From NCBI GenBank assembly GCA_947447005.1, contig CANFHO010000011.1:1-42036 (forward strand): a DNA stretch of 42,036 bases, written 5' to 3'. Shown here one piece after another: positions 33,645 to 42,036 of this stretch. Source of the stretch: Chitinophagaceae bacterium. GTDB taxonomy: Bacteria > Bacteroidota > Bacteroidia > Chitinophagales > Chitinophagaceae. Position numbers and translations under genes: made by a program. A model generated the notes under the pieces. The model worked only from the letters and a program-made list of their open reading frames with translations, ran no database searches and was not told the DNA's origin. Every line of letters begins with the position of its first letter. The stretch's first letter is position 1.

Positions 33645-34625
33645 ATGAGCAGTAAACTACGCATTGGTATCATCGGTGGAGCAGGATATACAGGTGGTGA
33701 ACTGATACGTTTACTGCTCAATCATCCAAATGCACAGATTGCTTATGTTCACAGCAAAAGCAATGCAGGCAACCCTCTGCACAAGGTTCATCAAGACCTG
33801 ATTGGCGAAACGGATCTCTTGTTTGCAAGTGACATGGATGAAAACATTGATGTGATGTTCCTTTGCCTGGGGCATGGAGAATCCACCAAATTCCTTGCTG
33901 AAAACAAGATTGACCAAAAGATTAAGATCATTGATCTGGCCAATGATTTCAGACTGCAAAAAGATGCACAGTTTGCAGGAAGAGACTTTGTATACGGTCT
34001 TCCTGAAATCAACAAGGAAAAAATCAAGACTGCACAAAACATCGCCAACCCGGGATGTTTTGCTACAGCGATTCAACTTGGATTGCTTCCGCTTGCTCAA
34101 GCAGGATTATTGCAAGATGCATACACGACGGGCATTACCGGTTCCACAGGGGCAGGGCAATCATTATCCGCAACAAGCCACTTCAGTTGGAGAACGAACA
34201 ATATACAAGCGTATAAAACACTGACACACCAACACCTCGCAGAGATTCTTCAATCACTGAATCAAGTGCATGCCAGTGAAAAGCATGTCAACTTTGTTCC
34301 ATGGAGAGGCGACTTCGCCAGAGGTATTTTTGTTTCCTCTACAGTGAAATGTGATGTATCATTAGATGATCTGAAACAACTCTACACTGATTTTTATCAA
34401 GGTCAGCCTTTCACCATCTTCACCAAAGATCAGGTGTTCTTGAAACAGGTGCTCAATTCAAATAAATGCGTCATCAGCCTGGAAAAAAACGACAACATGT
34501 TGGTGGTGCATTCTGCGATTGATAACCTGTTGAAAGGTGCAAGCGGACAAGCGGTACAAAATATGAATCTCATGTTTGGATTGGAAGAAACAGCCGGACT
34601 TCATTTGAAAACAATCGCGTTTTAA
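33645..34625 (+). CDS. argC: N-acyl-gamma-glutamyl-phosphate reductase
   Basis: 326 residues. NADPH-binding GGAGYTGGEL at 11-20, and catalytic C138 in NPGCFATA. It reduces acylglutamyl phosphate, made by ArgB, to the semialdehyde. Acetyl and succinyl substrates cannot be separated from this sequence. It follows argG by 11 bases. Confidence 0.96.
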   Translation: MSSKLRIGIIGGAGYTGGELIRLLLNHPNAQIAYVHSKSNAGNPLHKVHQDLIGETDLLFASDMDENIDVMFLCLGHGESTKFLAENKIDQKIKIIDLANDFRLQKDAQFAGRDFVYGLPEINKEKIKTAQNIANPGCFATAIQLGLLPLAQAGLLQDAYTTGITGSTGAGQSLSATSHFSWRTNNIQAYKTLTHQHLAEILQSLNQVHASEKHVNFVPWRGDFARGIFVSSTVKCDVSLDDLKQLYTDFYQGQPFTIFTKDQVFLKQVLNSNKCVISLEKNDNMLVVHSAIDNLLKGASGQAVQNMNLMFGLEETAGLHLKTIAF

Positions 34626-34635
34626 AATTCAATCT

Positions 34636-35433
34636 ATGAAAGCAACCATTTTAGGCGCAGGAAATATTGGCATGGCACTCGCAGAAGGACTCGTGCAAAG
34701 CGGTACATGCAAAAAACAAGATATTACACTGACCAAGCGGAATGCCAAATCATTGGCAGAATACCAGAAAAAAGGATTCAAGACCAATACATCAAATACA
34801 GCAGCCATCAAAGATGCAGATACCATTTTCATCTGCGTACTGCCACAACAATTGAATGACGTGCTTGCAGAACTCGCACCCGTTATCAATGTAAAAAAAC
34901 AATTGCTCGTGTCTGTGGTAACAGGTGCACACACAAGTGTATTCAGCAAAGCATTGGGCGATCAAACCCGCATCATACGAGCCATGCCCAACACGGCCAT
35001 GAAAGTCAGCGAGAGCATGACATGCCTCTCTTCTTCCAATGCCACACAAAAGGATATCAACATGACGCAGGCATTGTTCAATACCATGGGACAAAGCATC
35101 ATCATTGAAGAGAATATGATGAATGCCGCCACCGCATTGTGCGCTTGTGGTATTGCATTCTTTCTACGTGTCATTCGTGCAGCATCACAAGGAGGTGTAG
35201 AGATTGGATTCCATGCAGGCGACGCATTGAAAATTGCCTCACAAACTGCATTGGGCGCAGCCAAACTGCTCACTGAAAACAAGAGCCATCCAGAACAAGA
35301 GATCGATAAGGTTACATCTCCAAAAGGCTGTACCATCGCGGGTTTCAACGAAATGGAATACCAGGGCCTCAGCTCTGCCATGATTAAAGGCATCAAACTT
35401 TCTTCTAACATCGCAAACGAACTCTACAAGTAA
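34636..35433 (+). CDS. proC: Pyrroline-5-carboxylate reductase
   Basis: 265 residues. The NAD(P)-binding loop is GAGNIGMALAEG (7-18); 'AMPNTAMKVSESMTCLS' (about 116-132) and the C-terminal 'VTSPKGCTIAGFNEME' are the family signatures. It makes proline from pyrroline-5-carboxylate. Its place between argC and argD, with an overlap of one base with argD (TAATG), ties proline to arginine synthesis; ornithine or glutamate semialdehyde would be the shared precursor. No proA or proB is in the window. Confidence 0.93.
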   Translation: MKATILGAGNIGMALAEGLVQSGTCKKQDITLTKRNAKSLAEYQKKGFKTNTSNTAAIKDADTIFICVLPQQLNDVLAELAPVINVKKQLLVSVVTGAHTSVFSKALGDQTRIIRAMPNTAMKVSESMTCLSSSNATQKDINMTQALFNTMGQSIIIEENMMNAATALCACGIAFFLRVIRAASQGGVEIGFHAGDALKIASQTALGAAKLLTENKSHPEQEIDKVTSPKGCTIAGFNEMEYQGLSSAMIKGIKLSSNIANELYK

Positions 35434-36575
35434 TGAAACTATTCGACGTATACCCATTAAATGATATTACCATCACAAAGGCCCTCGGAACAAGGGTATG
35501 GGATGATCAAGGAACTGAATACATGGACCTCTATGGTGGTCATGCTGTTATCAGCATCGGACACACACATCCGCATTGGGTGAAGCGCATTGAAGATCAA
35601 CTAGAGCAAATCGCATTCTATTCAAACTCGATCAAGATTCCACTGCAAAATGAATTGGCAGCAAAATTGGGTGAAGTATCCGGGAAAACTGAGTACGATC
35701 TTTTTCTCTGCAACTCAGGTGCGGAAGCCAACGAGAATGCATTAAAACTTGCATCATTTCATACGGGAAGAAAAAAAATCGTTGCCTTCAAGAAAGCTTT
35801 CCACGGAAGAACCTCCCTGGCAGTGGCGGCAACCGACAATCCATCGATTGTTGCTCCGGTGAATGAAACAGACAATATCATCTTCCTTCCATTCAACGAT
35901 GCAGACGCGCTGGAAGCCTCTTTTAAGGCTCAAGGCAACGAGATCGCAGCAGTTATCATAGAAGGTATTCAAGGCGTAGGGGGCATCAATGTAGCGGCTT
36001 CAGAGTTCCTCAGGCAAATCAGATCACTGTGCGATGCACATGGAGCGGTTTATATTGCAGATAGCGTGCAGTGCGGCTATGGCAGATCAGGTAAATTTTT
36101 TAGTCACGACCACGCTGGCGTGAATGCAGATATTTATTCCATGGCCAAAGGCATGGGCAATGGCTTTCCGATTGGAGGCATCATCATTTCTCCAAAATTC
36201 AAAGCAAAGCACTCCATGCTGGGTACCACCTTTGGAGGCAATCACCTCGCATGTGCAGCTGCGTTGGCAGTGTTGGAAGTGATCGAAAAAGAAAACCTGA
36301 TGTTAAATGCTGAAAAGGTTGGCGCATACCTGATGGAAGAACTTCGTGCCATTCCTGAACTCAGTGGTGTAAGAGGATATGGATTGATGATCGGATTCGA
36401 TGTGCCGGAATCGCACAAGAACCTGAAAAAAGATCTGCTCTTCAAACACAAAGTATTCACCGGTGAAGCAAAACCGAATGTGATCCGTTTGCTTCCTTCG
36501 CTGGCACTTACCATGGAAGATGCAAAAACATTCATCAACATACTCAAAACAACGATCGCTCAATATCAACCCTAA
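35433..36575 (+). CDS. argD: Acetylornithine/succinylornithine aminotransferase
   Basis: 380 residues, a class III PLP-dependent aminotransferase. The cofactor lysine is K239 in YSMAKGMGNGFPIGG; D210 in IADSVQCGYGRSGKF contacts the PLP ring nitrogen. 'CNSGAEANENALKLA' binds phosphate. It transfers an amino group from glutamate to the acylglutamate semialdehyde. The start overlaps the proC stop, so translation is coupled. The usual DEVQ is DSVQ here. Confidence 0.94.
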   Translation: MKLFDVYPLNDITITKALGTRVWDDQGTEYMDLYGGHAVISIGHTHPHWVKRIEDQLEQIAFYSNSIKIPLQNELAAKLGEVSGKTEYDLFLCNSGAEANENALKLASFHTGRKKIVAFKKAFHGRTSLAVAATDNPSIVAPVNETDNIIFLPFNDADALEASFKAQGNEIAAVIIEGIQGVGGINVAASEFLRQIRSLCDAHGAVYIADSVQCGYGRSGKFFSHDHAGVNADIYSMAKGMGNGFPIGGIIISPKFKAKHSMLGTTFGGNHLACAAALAVLEVIEKENLMLNAEKVGAYLMEELRAIPELSGVRGYGLMIGFDVPESHKNLKKDLLFKHKVFTGEAKPNVIRLLPSLALTMEDAKTFINILKTTIAQYQP

Positions 36576-36582
36576 AGCAATC

Positions 36583-37545
36583 ATGAAGCATTTCATTTCA
36601 GCCAACGATGTCCCGGATGTCCCGACACTCATCAACAAAGCACTGGAGTACAAGGCAAATCCCTGGAAAGATGAAACCCTGGGCAAACACAAACGCATAG
36701 GTTGCCTTTTTCTCAACCCAAGCATGCGCACCCGTTTAAGTACGCAAGTGGCAGCCCAACAGCTGGGCATGGAAACAGTGATCTTTAATGTGGGAAATGA
36801 AGGTTGGGCGATGGAATTTGAAGATGGTGCCATCATGAATGGAACCAGTGTTGAACATGTGAAAGATGCAGCACCAATCATGGGAAATTATTTTGATATC
36901 CTCGCCATCAGAACATTCCCGTCCTTGAAAAACAGGGATGAAGATTACAGCGAGTTTGTCATCAACCAATTTATAAAATACGCAGGCATTCCAGTATTGA
37001 GTCTGGAAAGTGCCACCCTGCATCCCTTGCAAAGTTTCACAGACCTGATCACGATAACAGAATCGATGAAAGAGCAGGGCATTGAAAACAGAAAACCCAA
37101 AGTGGTACTTACTTGGGCACCACACGTAAAAGCGCTTCCACAGTGCGTTTCAAACAGCTTCGCACAATGGGTGAACAAATGGGGCGCTGCAGATTTTGTG
37201 ATCACGCACCCCGAAGGATATGAACTGGATGAGCAATTCACGAATGGAGCAACCATCACACATAACCAAGATGAGGCATTGAAAGATGCAGATTTTATTT
37301 ATGTGAAAAATTGGAGCAGTTATGAAGAGTATGGCCAAGTGAAATGTACAGATACTTCATGGATGCTCACCAATGAAAAATTGAAAGGGACCAACAATGC
37401 AAAAGTGATGCATTGCTTGCCGGTACGCAGAAATATTGAACTGTCTGATGAAATCCTCGACGGACCAAACTCATTGGTTACACGTGAAGCCTCCAACAGG
37501 GTGTGGGCAGCACAAGCAGTGATCAGTGAATTGTTAACTTCATAG
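36583..37545 (+). CDS. argF': N-succinylornithine (or N-acetylornithine) carbamoyltransferase
   Basis: 320 residues from the ATG at 36583, 7 bases after argD; a longer frame from 36520 overlaps argD. The carbamoyl-phosphate loop is SMRTR (47-51), not the STRTR of ordinary ornithine transcarbamylase, and HPLQ and MHCLPVRR are present. It acts on acylated ornithine, giving acylcitrulline, which ArgE then deacylates. By counting 15 residues from W75, V90 matches the specificity residue (Glu92 in Xanthomonas acetyl enzyme, Pro90 in Bacteroides fragilis succinyl enzyme). Loss of Glu favours succinylornithine. Confidence 0.9.
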   Translation: MKHFISANDVPDVPTLINKALEYKANPWKDETLGKHKRIGCLFLNPSMRTRLSTQVAAQQLGMETVIFNVGNEGWAMEFEDGAIMNGTSVEHVKDAAPIMGNYFDILAIRTFPSLKNRDEDYSEFVINQFIKYAGIPVLSLESATLHPLQSFTDLITITESMKEQGIENRKPKVVLTWAPHVKALPQCVSNSFAQWVNKWGAADFVITHPEGYELDEQFTNGATITHNQDEALKDADFIYVKNWSSYEEYGQVKCTDTSWMLTNEKLKGTNNAKVMHCLPVRRNIELSDEILDGPNSLVTREASNRVWAAQAVISELLTS

Positions 37546-37554
37546 AATAACAAC

Positions 37555-38337
37555 ATGAGCGAAGCACTATACATCATCAAGGTAGGCGGCAACATCATCG
37601 ACAATGATGAAAAACTTCGTGCATTCCTGCATTCATTTTCTTCCCTGAAAGGAAAAAAAATACTGGTGCATGGTGGAGGGAAGCTGGCCACCAAACTGGC
37701 CGCTGATCTGAACATACCACAACAGATGGTAGATGGCAGAAGAATCACCGATGCAGAAACACTGAAGATCGTAACGATGGTCTATGCCGGGTATATCAAC
37801 AAAAACATTGTTGCTACACTCAATGCGTTGGGAACTCCATCCATTGGCATTACCGGTGCTGATGCGCATACCATCAAGGCGCATAAACGCAATCATCCTA
37901 CCATCGACTTCGGCTATGTAGGCGATGTAGACGGCATCAATGAATCCTTCCTGCTTTCATTGATCAACCAACACCTGAATGTGGTGGTTGCACCGATCAC
38001 GCAAGATGATCAGGGACAACTCCTCAACACCAATGCAGATACCATTGCACAAGAAATTGCGAAAGCAATGAGTAAACATATTGAAACAATCCTCATCTAT
38101 TCATTTGAAAAGAAAGGAGTACTGCGCGACATCAACGATGAGAACAGTTTCATCCCCATCATTGATGCTGCTGCATATGAACAATTGAAAAATGAACAAG
38201 CCATCTTTGCAGGCATGATACCCAAGCTAGACAACGCTTTTGAAGCCATCCGAGCGGGTGTGAAAAAAGTGATCATCGGTGATGCAGGTGCACTCCATGA
38301 ATTGGTGGGTGGTCAATCCGGAACAGCCATTTCTTGA
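37555..38337 (+). CDS. argB: Acetylglutamate (N-acylglutamate) kinase
   Basis: 260 residues, an amino-acid kinase fold. KVGGN (9-13) and 'ILVHGGGKLA' (35-44) bind phosphate and substrate; 'NADTIAQEIAKAM' and 'IRAGVKKVIIGDAGAL' are family signatures. It phosphorylates N-acylglutamate, the committed step. The length lacks the extra N-terminal helix of many arginine-inhibited hexameric forms, so feedback by arginine is uncertain. It may act on succinylglutamate here. Confidence 0.94.
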   Translation: MSEALYIIKVGGNIIDNDEKLRAFLHSFSSLKGKKILVHGGGKLATKLAADLNIPQQMVDGRRITDAETLKIVTMVYAGYINKNIVATLNALGTPSIGITGADAHTIKAHKRNHPTIDFGYVGDVDGINESFLLSLINQHLNVVVAPITQDDQGQLLNTNADTIAQEIAKAMSKHIETILIYSFEKKGVLRDINDENSFIPIIDAAAYEQLKNEQAIFAGMIPKLDNAFEAIRAGVKKVIIGDAGALHELVGGQSGTAIS

Positions 38338-38350
38338 CAATACATAGAAC

Positions 38351-39460
38351 ATGAAAAACGCAGATACATATAAACAAGATGCCATCGAATTACTCAAACA
38401 CATGATTGAGATCCCTTCCTTCAGCAGGGAAGAAAAAGAGGTGGCAGACCTGATCGAACAATTTTTACAAACCAGAAATATACAGACGCATAGGTTGATG
38501 AACAATATCTATGCATTCAACCTTCACTTCGATCCATCCAAACAAACATACCTCTTCAACTCACACCACGATACCGTTAAACCTGCTGCAGGCTATACCG
38601 TAGATCCTTTCAAGGCAACGCTTATAGATGATAAACTCATCGGACTCGGCAGCAATGATGCAGGTGGACCCTTGGTTTCATTGATAGCTACGTTTCTGTA
38701 TTTCCATGATGCTACTTACCTTCCCTTCAATCTTGTACTCACGGCAACAGCAGAAGAGGAAATCTCCGGCAAAAACGGCATTGAACTTTTATTGAAAGAT
38801 GAATCCTTCATCAGCAACCTGAGAGGAAGTACAATTACAGGAGGACTTGTTGGAGAACCTACCAAGATGGAAATGGCAGTGGCAGAGCGAGGATTGATGG
38901 TGCTGGATGCAGTCGCAACTGGCAAGGCTGGTCACGCAGCCCGCAACGAAGGCATCAATGCCATTGATATTGCCTTGAATGATATACAGGAGATCAAAAA
39001 GATTTCATTCGAAAAACAATCTGAATTGACAGGTGCTACGAAAGCAACTGTAACGGTGATTGAAACTGAGAATAAAGCTCACAATGTGGTTCCTTCATCC
39101 TGCAAATTTGTGATCGATATTCGTGTGAATGAGTTCTATAGCTTTGAAGAAATCATCGCAGACATGCAAACAAAAGTACAAAGTGTGTTAACGCCTCGTA
39201 GCTTCCGCATGCGTTCCACGATGATTCCGATGGATCATCCGATTGTGAAAGCAGGATTGACATTGGGAAGACCGTATTATGGCTCACCAACCACATCCGA
39301 CAAGGCATTGATGCATTTTCCTGCATTGAAGATCGGTCCTGGCGATTCAGCAAGAAGTCACACTGCCGATGAATACATCCTCCTGGATGAAATCAGGAAT
39401 GGTATTGATGGATATATTCAACTCATCAAAACAAGTGCAGAAATCATACAGACAAACTAA
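38351..39460 (+). CDS. argE: M20 family deacylase, acetyl/succinyl-citrulline or -ornithine deacylase role
   Basis: 369 residues, a two-zinc M20 hydrolase with an inserted dimerisation domain (about 185-290, from 'AERGLMVLDAVATGKAGHAARN'). Metal and catalytic residues are H72 and D74 in SHHDT, D103 in GSNDAGG, E135/E136 in TAEEE, and a histidine near residue 336 in ARSHTADEY. In pathways with an acylornithine transcarbamylase the enzyme removes the acyl group from acylcitrulline. That substrate is inferred from context. Gaps to argB and argH are 13 and 18 bases. Confidence 0.9.
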   Translation: MKNADTYKQDAIELLKHMIEIPSFSREEKEVADLIEQFLQTRNIQTHRLMNNIYAFNLHFDPSKQTYLFNSHHDTVKPAAGYTVDPFKATLIDDKLIGLGSNDAGGPLVSLIATFLYFHDATYLPFNLVLTATAEEEISGKNGIELLLKDESFISNLRGSTITGGLVGEPTKMEMAVAERGLMVLDAVATGKAGHAARNEGINAIDIALNDIQEIKKISFEKQSELTGATKATVTVIETENKAHNVVPSSCKFVIDIRVNEFYSFEEIIADMQTKVQSVLTPRSFRMRSTMIPMDHPIVKAGLTLGRPYYGSPTTSDKALMHFPALKIGPGDSARSHTADEYILLDEIRNGIDGYIQLIKTSAEIIQTN

Positions 39461-39478
39461 TTTTATAAAAAGCATTCT

Positions 39479-40780
39479 ATGAAACTCTGGAGCAAGGAAA
39501 AGACATCCACCGCTGAGCAGATTGAAAAATTCACCGTTGGCAACGACCGCAACTTTGATCTGCTCATGGCAAAGTATGATGTGATGGGATCCATCGCACA
39601 TGTAACCATGCTGGGCGAAAACGGTATGATGTCTGCGGAAGAATCTGCGAAAGCTGTTGCGGAATTGAAAAACATTCTGGCAGAAATTGAAGCCGGATCA
39701 TTCAAAATCGATGAAGGTGCAGAAGATATTCATTCCCAGGTGGAGTTCATGCTCACTGAACGAATTGGCAACACCGGTAAAATGATCCACAGTGGAAGAA
39801 GCAGGAATGATCAGGTGGCAGTGGATGTTAAACTATACCTCCGTGCAACGATTCATGAACTGAAAGATGAAATTCTTCAGTTATTCGACTTGCTGATTTC
39901 AAAAAGCGAACAACACAAGCAAACACTAATTCCCGGATATACGCATCTGCAAATTGCCATGCCATCTTCCATAGGTTTGTGGCTGGGTGCGTATGCAGAA
40001 AGTCTCGTGGATGATATGGAATTTCTCGTTGCTGCCTGGAATGTAGCCAACAAGAATCCGCTGGGAAGTGGCGCGGGATATGGTTCTTCGTTCCCTTTGA
40101 ACAGAACCAGAACAACGTCATTGTTGAACTTCAAAACACTCAACTACAATGCTGTGTATGCACAGATGAGTCGCGGTAAAACCGAGAAACTAGTTGCCAT
40201 GGCCATTTCCTCTGTGGCTGCCACCTTGGGCAGGCTCTCCATGGATTGTTGTTTGTACATCAACCAGAATTTCGGATTCATTTCGTTTCCAGATGAGTTG
40301 ACAACAGGAAGCAGCATCATGCCACACAAGAAAAATCCGGATGTATTTGAATTGATCCGTGCCAAGTGCAGTCGCATTCAATCCACGCCAAATGAGTTGA
40401 CCTTATTGATCAACAATCTCCCTTCCGGATATCACCGCGATATGCAATTGACGAAAGAGATATTATTCCCGGCCATCAATGACCTCAGGGCATGCATAGA
40501 AATCATGCAGGTGATGTTGCGAGCGATGTCGGTGAAAGAGAACATCTTAAAAGACGAAAAATACAAATACCTGTTCAGCGTAGAAGCCGTGAACGAGCTT
40601 GTCAACAAAGGCGTTACCTTCAGGGATGCCTATGCAGAAATAGGCAATCAAATCGACAAGGGCACTTTTGATTTTGATTTCACCAAACCCTTACACCACA
40701 CCCATGAGGGCAGTATCAATAACTTATGCAATGAACAGATCCAAGCAGAGATGAAGCGCGTTGCAGGAGGGATTCAATAA
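39479..40780 (+). CDS. argH: Argininosuccinate lyase
   Basis: 433 residues. The fumarase-superfamily signature GSSIMPHKKNP is at about 280-290, with 'HSGRSRNDQVAVD' at about 102-114 and THLQ near 157-160. It splits argininosuccinate to arginine and fumarate and closes the pathway. It is the last gene of the operon; no clear hairpin terminator follows, only a short tandem repeat. Confidence 0.96.
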   Translation: MKLWSKEKTSTAEQIEKFTVGNDRNFDLLMAKYDVMGSIAHVTMLGENGMMSAEESAKAVAELKNILAEIEAGSFKIDEGAEDIHSQVEFMLTERIGNTGKMIHSGRSRNDQVAVDVKLYLRATIHELKDEILQLFDLLISKSEQHKQTLIPGYTHLQIAMPSSIGLWLGAYAESLVDDMEFLVAAWNVANKNPLGSGAGYGSSFPLNRTRTTSLLNFKTLNYNAVYAQMSRGKTEKLVAMAISSVAATLGRLSMDCCLYINQNFGFISFPDELTTGSSIMPHKKNPDVFELIRAKCSRIQSTPNELTLLINNLPSGYHRDMQLTKEILFPAINDLRACIEIMQVMLRAMSVKENILKDEKYKYLFSVEAVNELVNKGVTFRDAYAEIGNQIDKGTFDFDFTKPLHHTHEGSINNLCNEQIQAEMKRVAGGIQ

Positions 40781-40782
40781 TG

Positions 40783-40814
40783 GTGGAAGAGTGGAAGGGT
40801 GGAAAAGTGGAGTG
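40783..40814. repeat. 8-bp tandem repeat, four copies
   Basis: GTGGAAGA, GTGGAAGG, GTGGAAAA and GTGGAGTG follow each other without gaps right after the argH stop. The rest of the gap to 40910 holds nothing else that I recognise. Confidence 0.75.
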
Positions 40815-40910
40815 TTTTAGAAATGAAGATTAGTTCAGAAATTGTTCTATAGCTGCTACTTTATTTAAAAATAGGGGCCTTACAGATTCAAAGATTATAT
40901 CATAGGAGCA

Positions 40911-41219
40911 TTATAGTTCGTAATGTATCGTCAATTGTCCTTTTTTAATGTTGTTTGCTTTATAATCTATTTGTATTTGAAGATTATACCAATCTTGTTG
41001 AACAGTAGTATCAATGTTGCCCCCAGGGAAATGAAAATATTTATTCAAAGTAAAAGAACTATCTGTATATCCCTTTATATGTAAATTCAACATTACAGGA
41101 GCATCTTTTCTTTTTGTAATTATTGTTATAGATGTGTCTCGGGTTACATCACTAATATTGATTTTACCTTCTGATCTGCATCCTAATAAAAATATAAAAA
41201 CTAAAATCAGATATCGCAT
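40911..41219 (-). CDS. Small lipoprotein, possible immunity protein
   Basis: 102 residues from the ATG at 41219; an ATG at 41258 would add 13 polar residues ahead of the signal. The N-terminus MRYLILVFIFLLGC is a lipoprotein signal with C14 as the lipidated residue. The rest is beta-rich ('SITIITKRKDAPVMLNLHIKG', 'DWYNLQIQIDYK') with no family I know. It stands downstream of a toxin-tail-like fragment, so an immunity role is a guess from context. AT-rich codon use differs from the arginine operon next to it. Confidence 0.65.
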   Translation of the reverse strand: MRYLILVFIFLLGCRSEGKINISDVTRDTSITIITKRKDAPVMLNLHIKGYTDSSFTLNKYFHFPGGNIDTTVQQDWYNLQIQIDYKANNIKKGQLTIHYEL

Positions 41220-41341
41220 ACCTGCGGACTTGTGAGTATTGATGTTATTCGTTAGCATAATTCGAAACTAATTAAATTGAATTTAAATGAAAATTTCCAC
41301 TATTCATTTATTAGACCCCAAAAATTGAATTAATGTAGATT

Positions 41342-41461
41342 TTAGAAAAATTTGTAAATACCCTGTTTGTCGTACCCAAGATCAAAACCAAAGTACTTGC
41401 CCGGGCCATCCAGCCAAACAGGTGGCTTTGTTGTGTAGCAATTTCTATAAGCATTTACTTT
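41342..41461 (-). pseudogene. Start-less C-terminal tail of a larger protein
   Basis: An open frame of 39 codons ends at TAA (41342-41344). It has no ATG, and an in-frame stop lies just upstream (41462-41464). The text includes KPPVWLDGPGKYFGFDLGYD and ends GIYKFF, which reads as a real protein tail and resembles C-terminal regions of Rhs-type proteins as far as I recall. It overlaps the end of the lipoprotein gene at 41455 by 7 bases. The rest of its gene is missing here. Confidence 0.5.
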
Positions 41462-41892
41462 TTATGTTGTTGCCATGTATTTAAAGCATCCTCGAAAAAA
41501 GATTTAATTTCTTCTTTTTCTCCATTAACACTAACCTTAAAAGCTGTGCTATCAAATTTTGTCACAAGCATATAAGGGCTATAAGTTGTTCCTGCATTGT
41601 ATACTGTATCTATTGATTTAATATCTTTATAAAGAGCAAATGCCAATTGATTTTTTTCTTTATCCCTTTCATCAATCCAATACTTCGCTATTCTTTTGTT
41701 TGTAAAAAAATTCCCAGCTTTTTTCTTTTTAAACTCAGAATAGTATTTATAAATTTTTTCATCGGTATCAAGCAGATTTAAACTTTTAATATAATCAATA
41801 TCAGATTTACTTAGACTATTACCTGTTTCAATATGATTACAGGAAAATAAAAATGATAGCATAAAACAAAGTTTTACTTTTTTCATAGTCAT
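41455..41892 (-). CDS. Small lipoprotein coupled to an upstream large protein, possible immunity protein
   Basis: 145 residues. Lipoprotein signal MKKVKLCFMLSFLFSC with C18 as lipid site. The mature part is Lys-rich and alpha/beta ('LLDTDEKIYKYYSEFKKKK', 'YSPYMLVTKFDSTAFKVSV'), with no known family. The start ATG overlaps the stop of the preceding gene (TAATG, 41890-41894), so the two are translated together. A lipidated periplasmic partner right behind a large protein's C-terminus is the pattern of effector-immunity pairs. Met3 at 41886 is an alternative start. Confidence 0.65.
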   Translation of the reverse strand: MTMKKVKLCFMLSFLFSCNHIETGNSLSKSDIDYIKSLNLLDTDEKIYKYYSEFKKKKAGNFFTNKRIAKYWIDERDKEKNQLAFALYKDIKSIDTVYNAGTTYSPYMLVTKFDSTAFKVSVNGEKEEIKSFFEDALNTWQQHKK

Positions 41893-42036
41893 TATTTAAC
41901 TATTGTTTGCCAATCTGCGTTAACCTTCATTGGACTGTTTCCGCCAAAGACATCGTGATACAAAAATCCAGTTGTAGAACAAATATTATTATATATCTCT
42001 GAACGTCCATTTGGTGCACTTAAATCAAGCCTATCA
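41892..42036 (-). CDS. C-terminal 48 residues of a protein running off the right edge
   Basis: The frame is open from the right edge to the TAA at 41892-41894. Visible text includes RLDLSAPNGRSEIYNN, TGFLYHDVFGGNSPMK and ADWQTIVK at the end. No domain can be named from this much. Its tight coupling to a small lipoprotein gene suggests the toxic end of a polymorphic effector, but this is inference. Confidence 0.55.
   Translation of the reverse strand, partial: DRLDLSAPNGRSEIYNNICSTTGFLYHDVFGGNSPMKVNADWQTIVK

Noticed and set aside
1-42036. CRISPR arrays, insertion sequences, rRNA genes
   Set aside because: None seen: no regularly spaced repeats, no transposase and no rRNA sequence in the window.

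Overview
The window reads as chromosomal DNA of a Bacteroidota bacterium, most likely in or near the Chitinophagales. The support is: promoter boxes of the Bacteroidota type (TTG, then about 19 bases, then TAnnTTTG) at several genes; gliding/type IX secretion components (a PorT-like barrel, GldF, GldG, a protein with a C-terminal sorting domain); a MurF-alanine racemase fusion; a bacterial geranylgeranylglyceryl-phosphate-synthase homologue; a B12-dependent ribonucleotide reductase; and the Bacteroidota-type arginine operon. Placement below phylum is inference.

Left edge (1-1100): a tyrosine recombinase runs off the left edge beside the 3' end of a tRNA-Ser(GGA) gene. Between them lie a 17-bp inverted repeat and repeated TGCAAAA words. 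This looks like the boundary of an integrated element that extends leftwards. From 1103 to 11448 the genes are mostly housekeeping: TatD-type nuclease, polysaccharide deacetylase and EngB (minus); UbiE with an overlapping PorT-like gene (plus); a four-helix-bundle gene flanked by inverted repeats; a Wzi/RemB-like barrel; then dihydroorotase, a short MutS-like ATPase and a YifB-type ATPase (plus).

11497-19360 is a minus-strand run read gldF, gldG, terC, murF-alr, lspA, kelch lipoprotein, with very short gaps or overlaps. 19461-26061 holds a secreted type IX substrate, an A-type Fe-S carrier, methylmalonyl-CoA epimerase, the acpP-fabF-rnc group, an acetyltransferase and a small membrane protein. 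nrdJ (26177-29530) has a strong terminator and a promoter with a palindrome just upstream of its -33 box. A DUF2490 protein and the GGGPS homologue follow.

31716-40780 is a nine-gene arginine operon: GNAT acyltransferase (argA role), argG, argC, proC, argD, argF', argB, argE, argH. Gaps are 52 bases or less. The transcarbamylase carries Val at the position that separates succinyl- from acetyl-ornithine enzymes, which suggests succinylated intermediates. The 318-base leader holds two inverted repeats, a 42-codon reading frame ending Val-Arg-Arg-stop, and a terminator-like hairpin with nine T directly before the first gene. It resembles an undescribed arginine attenuator.

Right edge (40783-42036): the C-terminal end of a large protein running off the window is followed by a coupled small lipoprotein, a start-less tail fragment and a second small lipoprotein. 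This fits a polymorphic-toxin tail array with immunity genes. Several intergenic gaps also carry short degenerate tandem repeats, each with its own repeat word.
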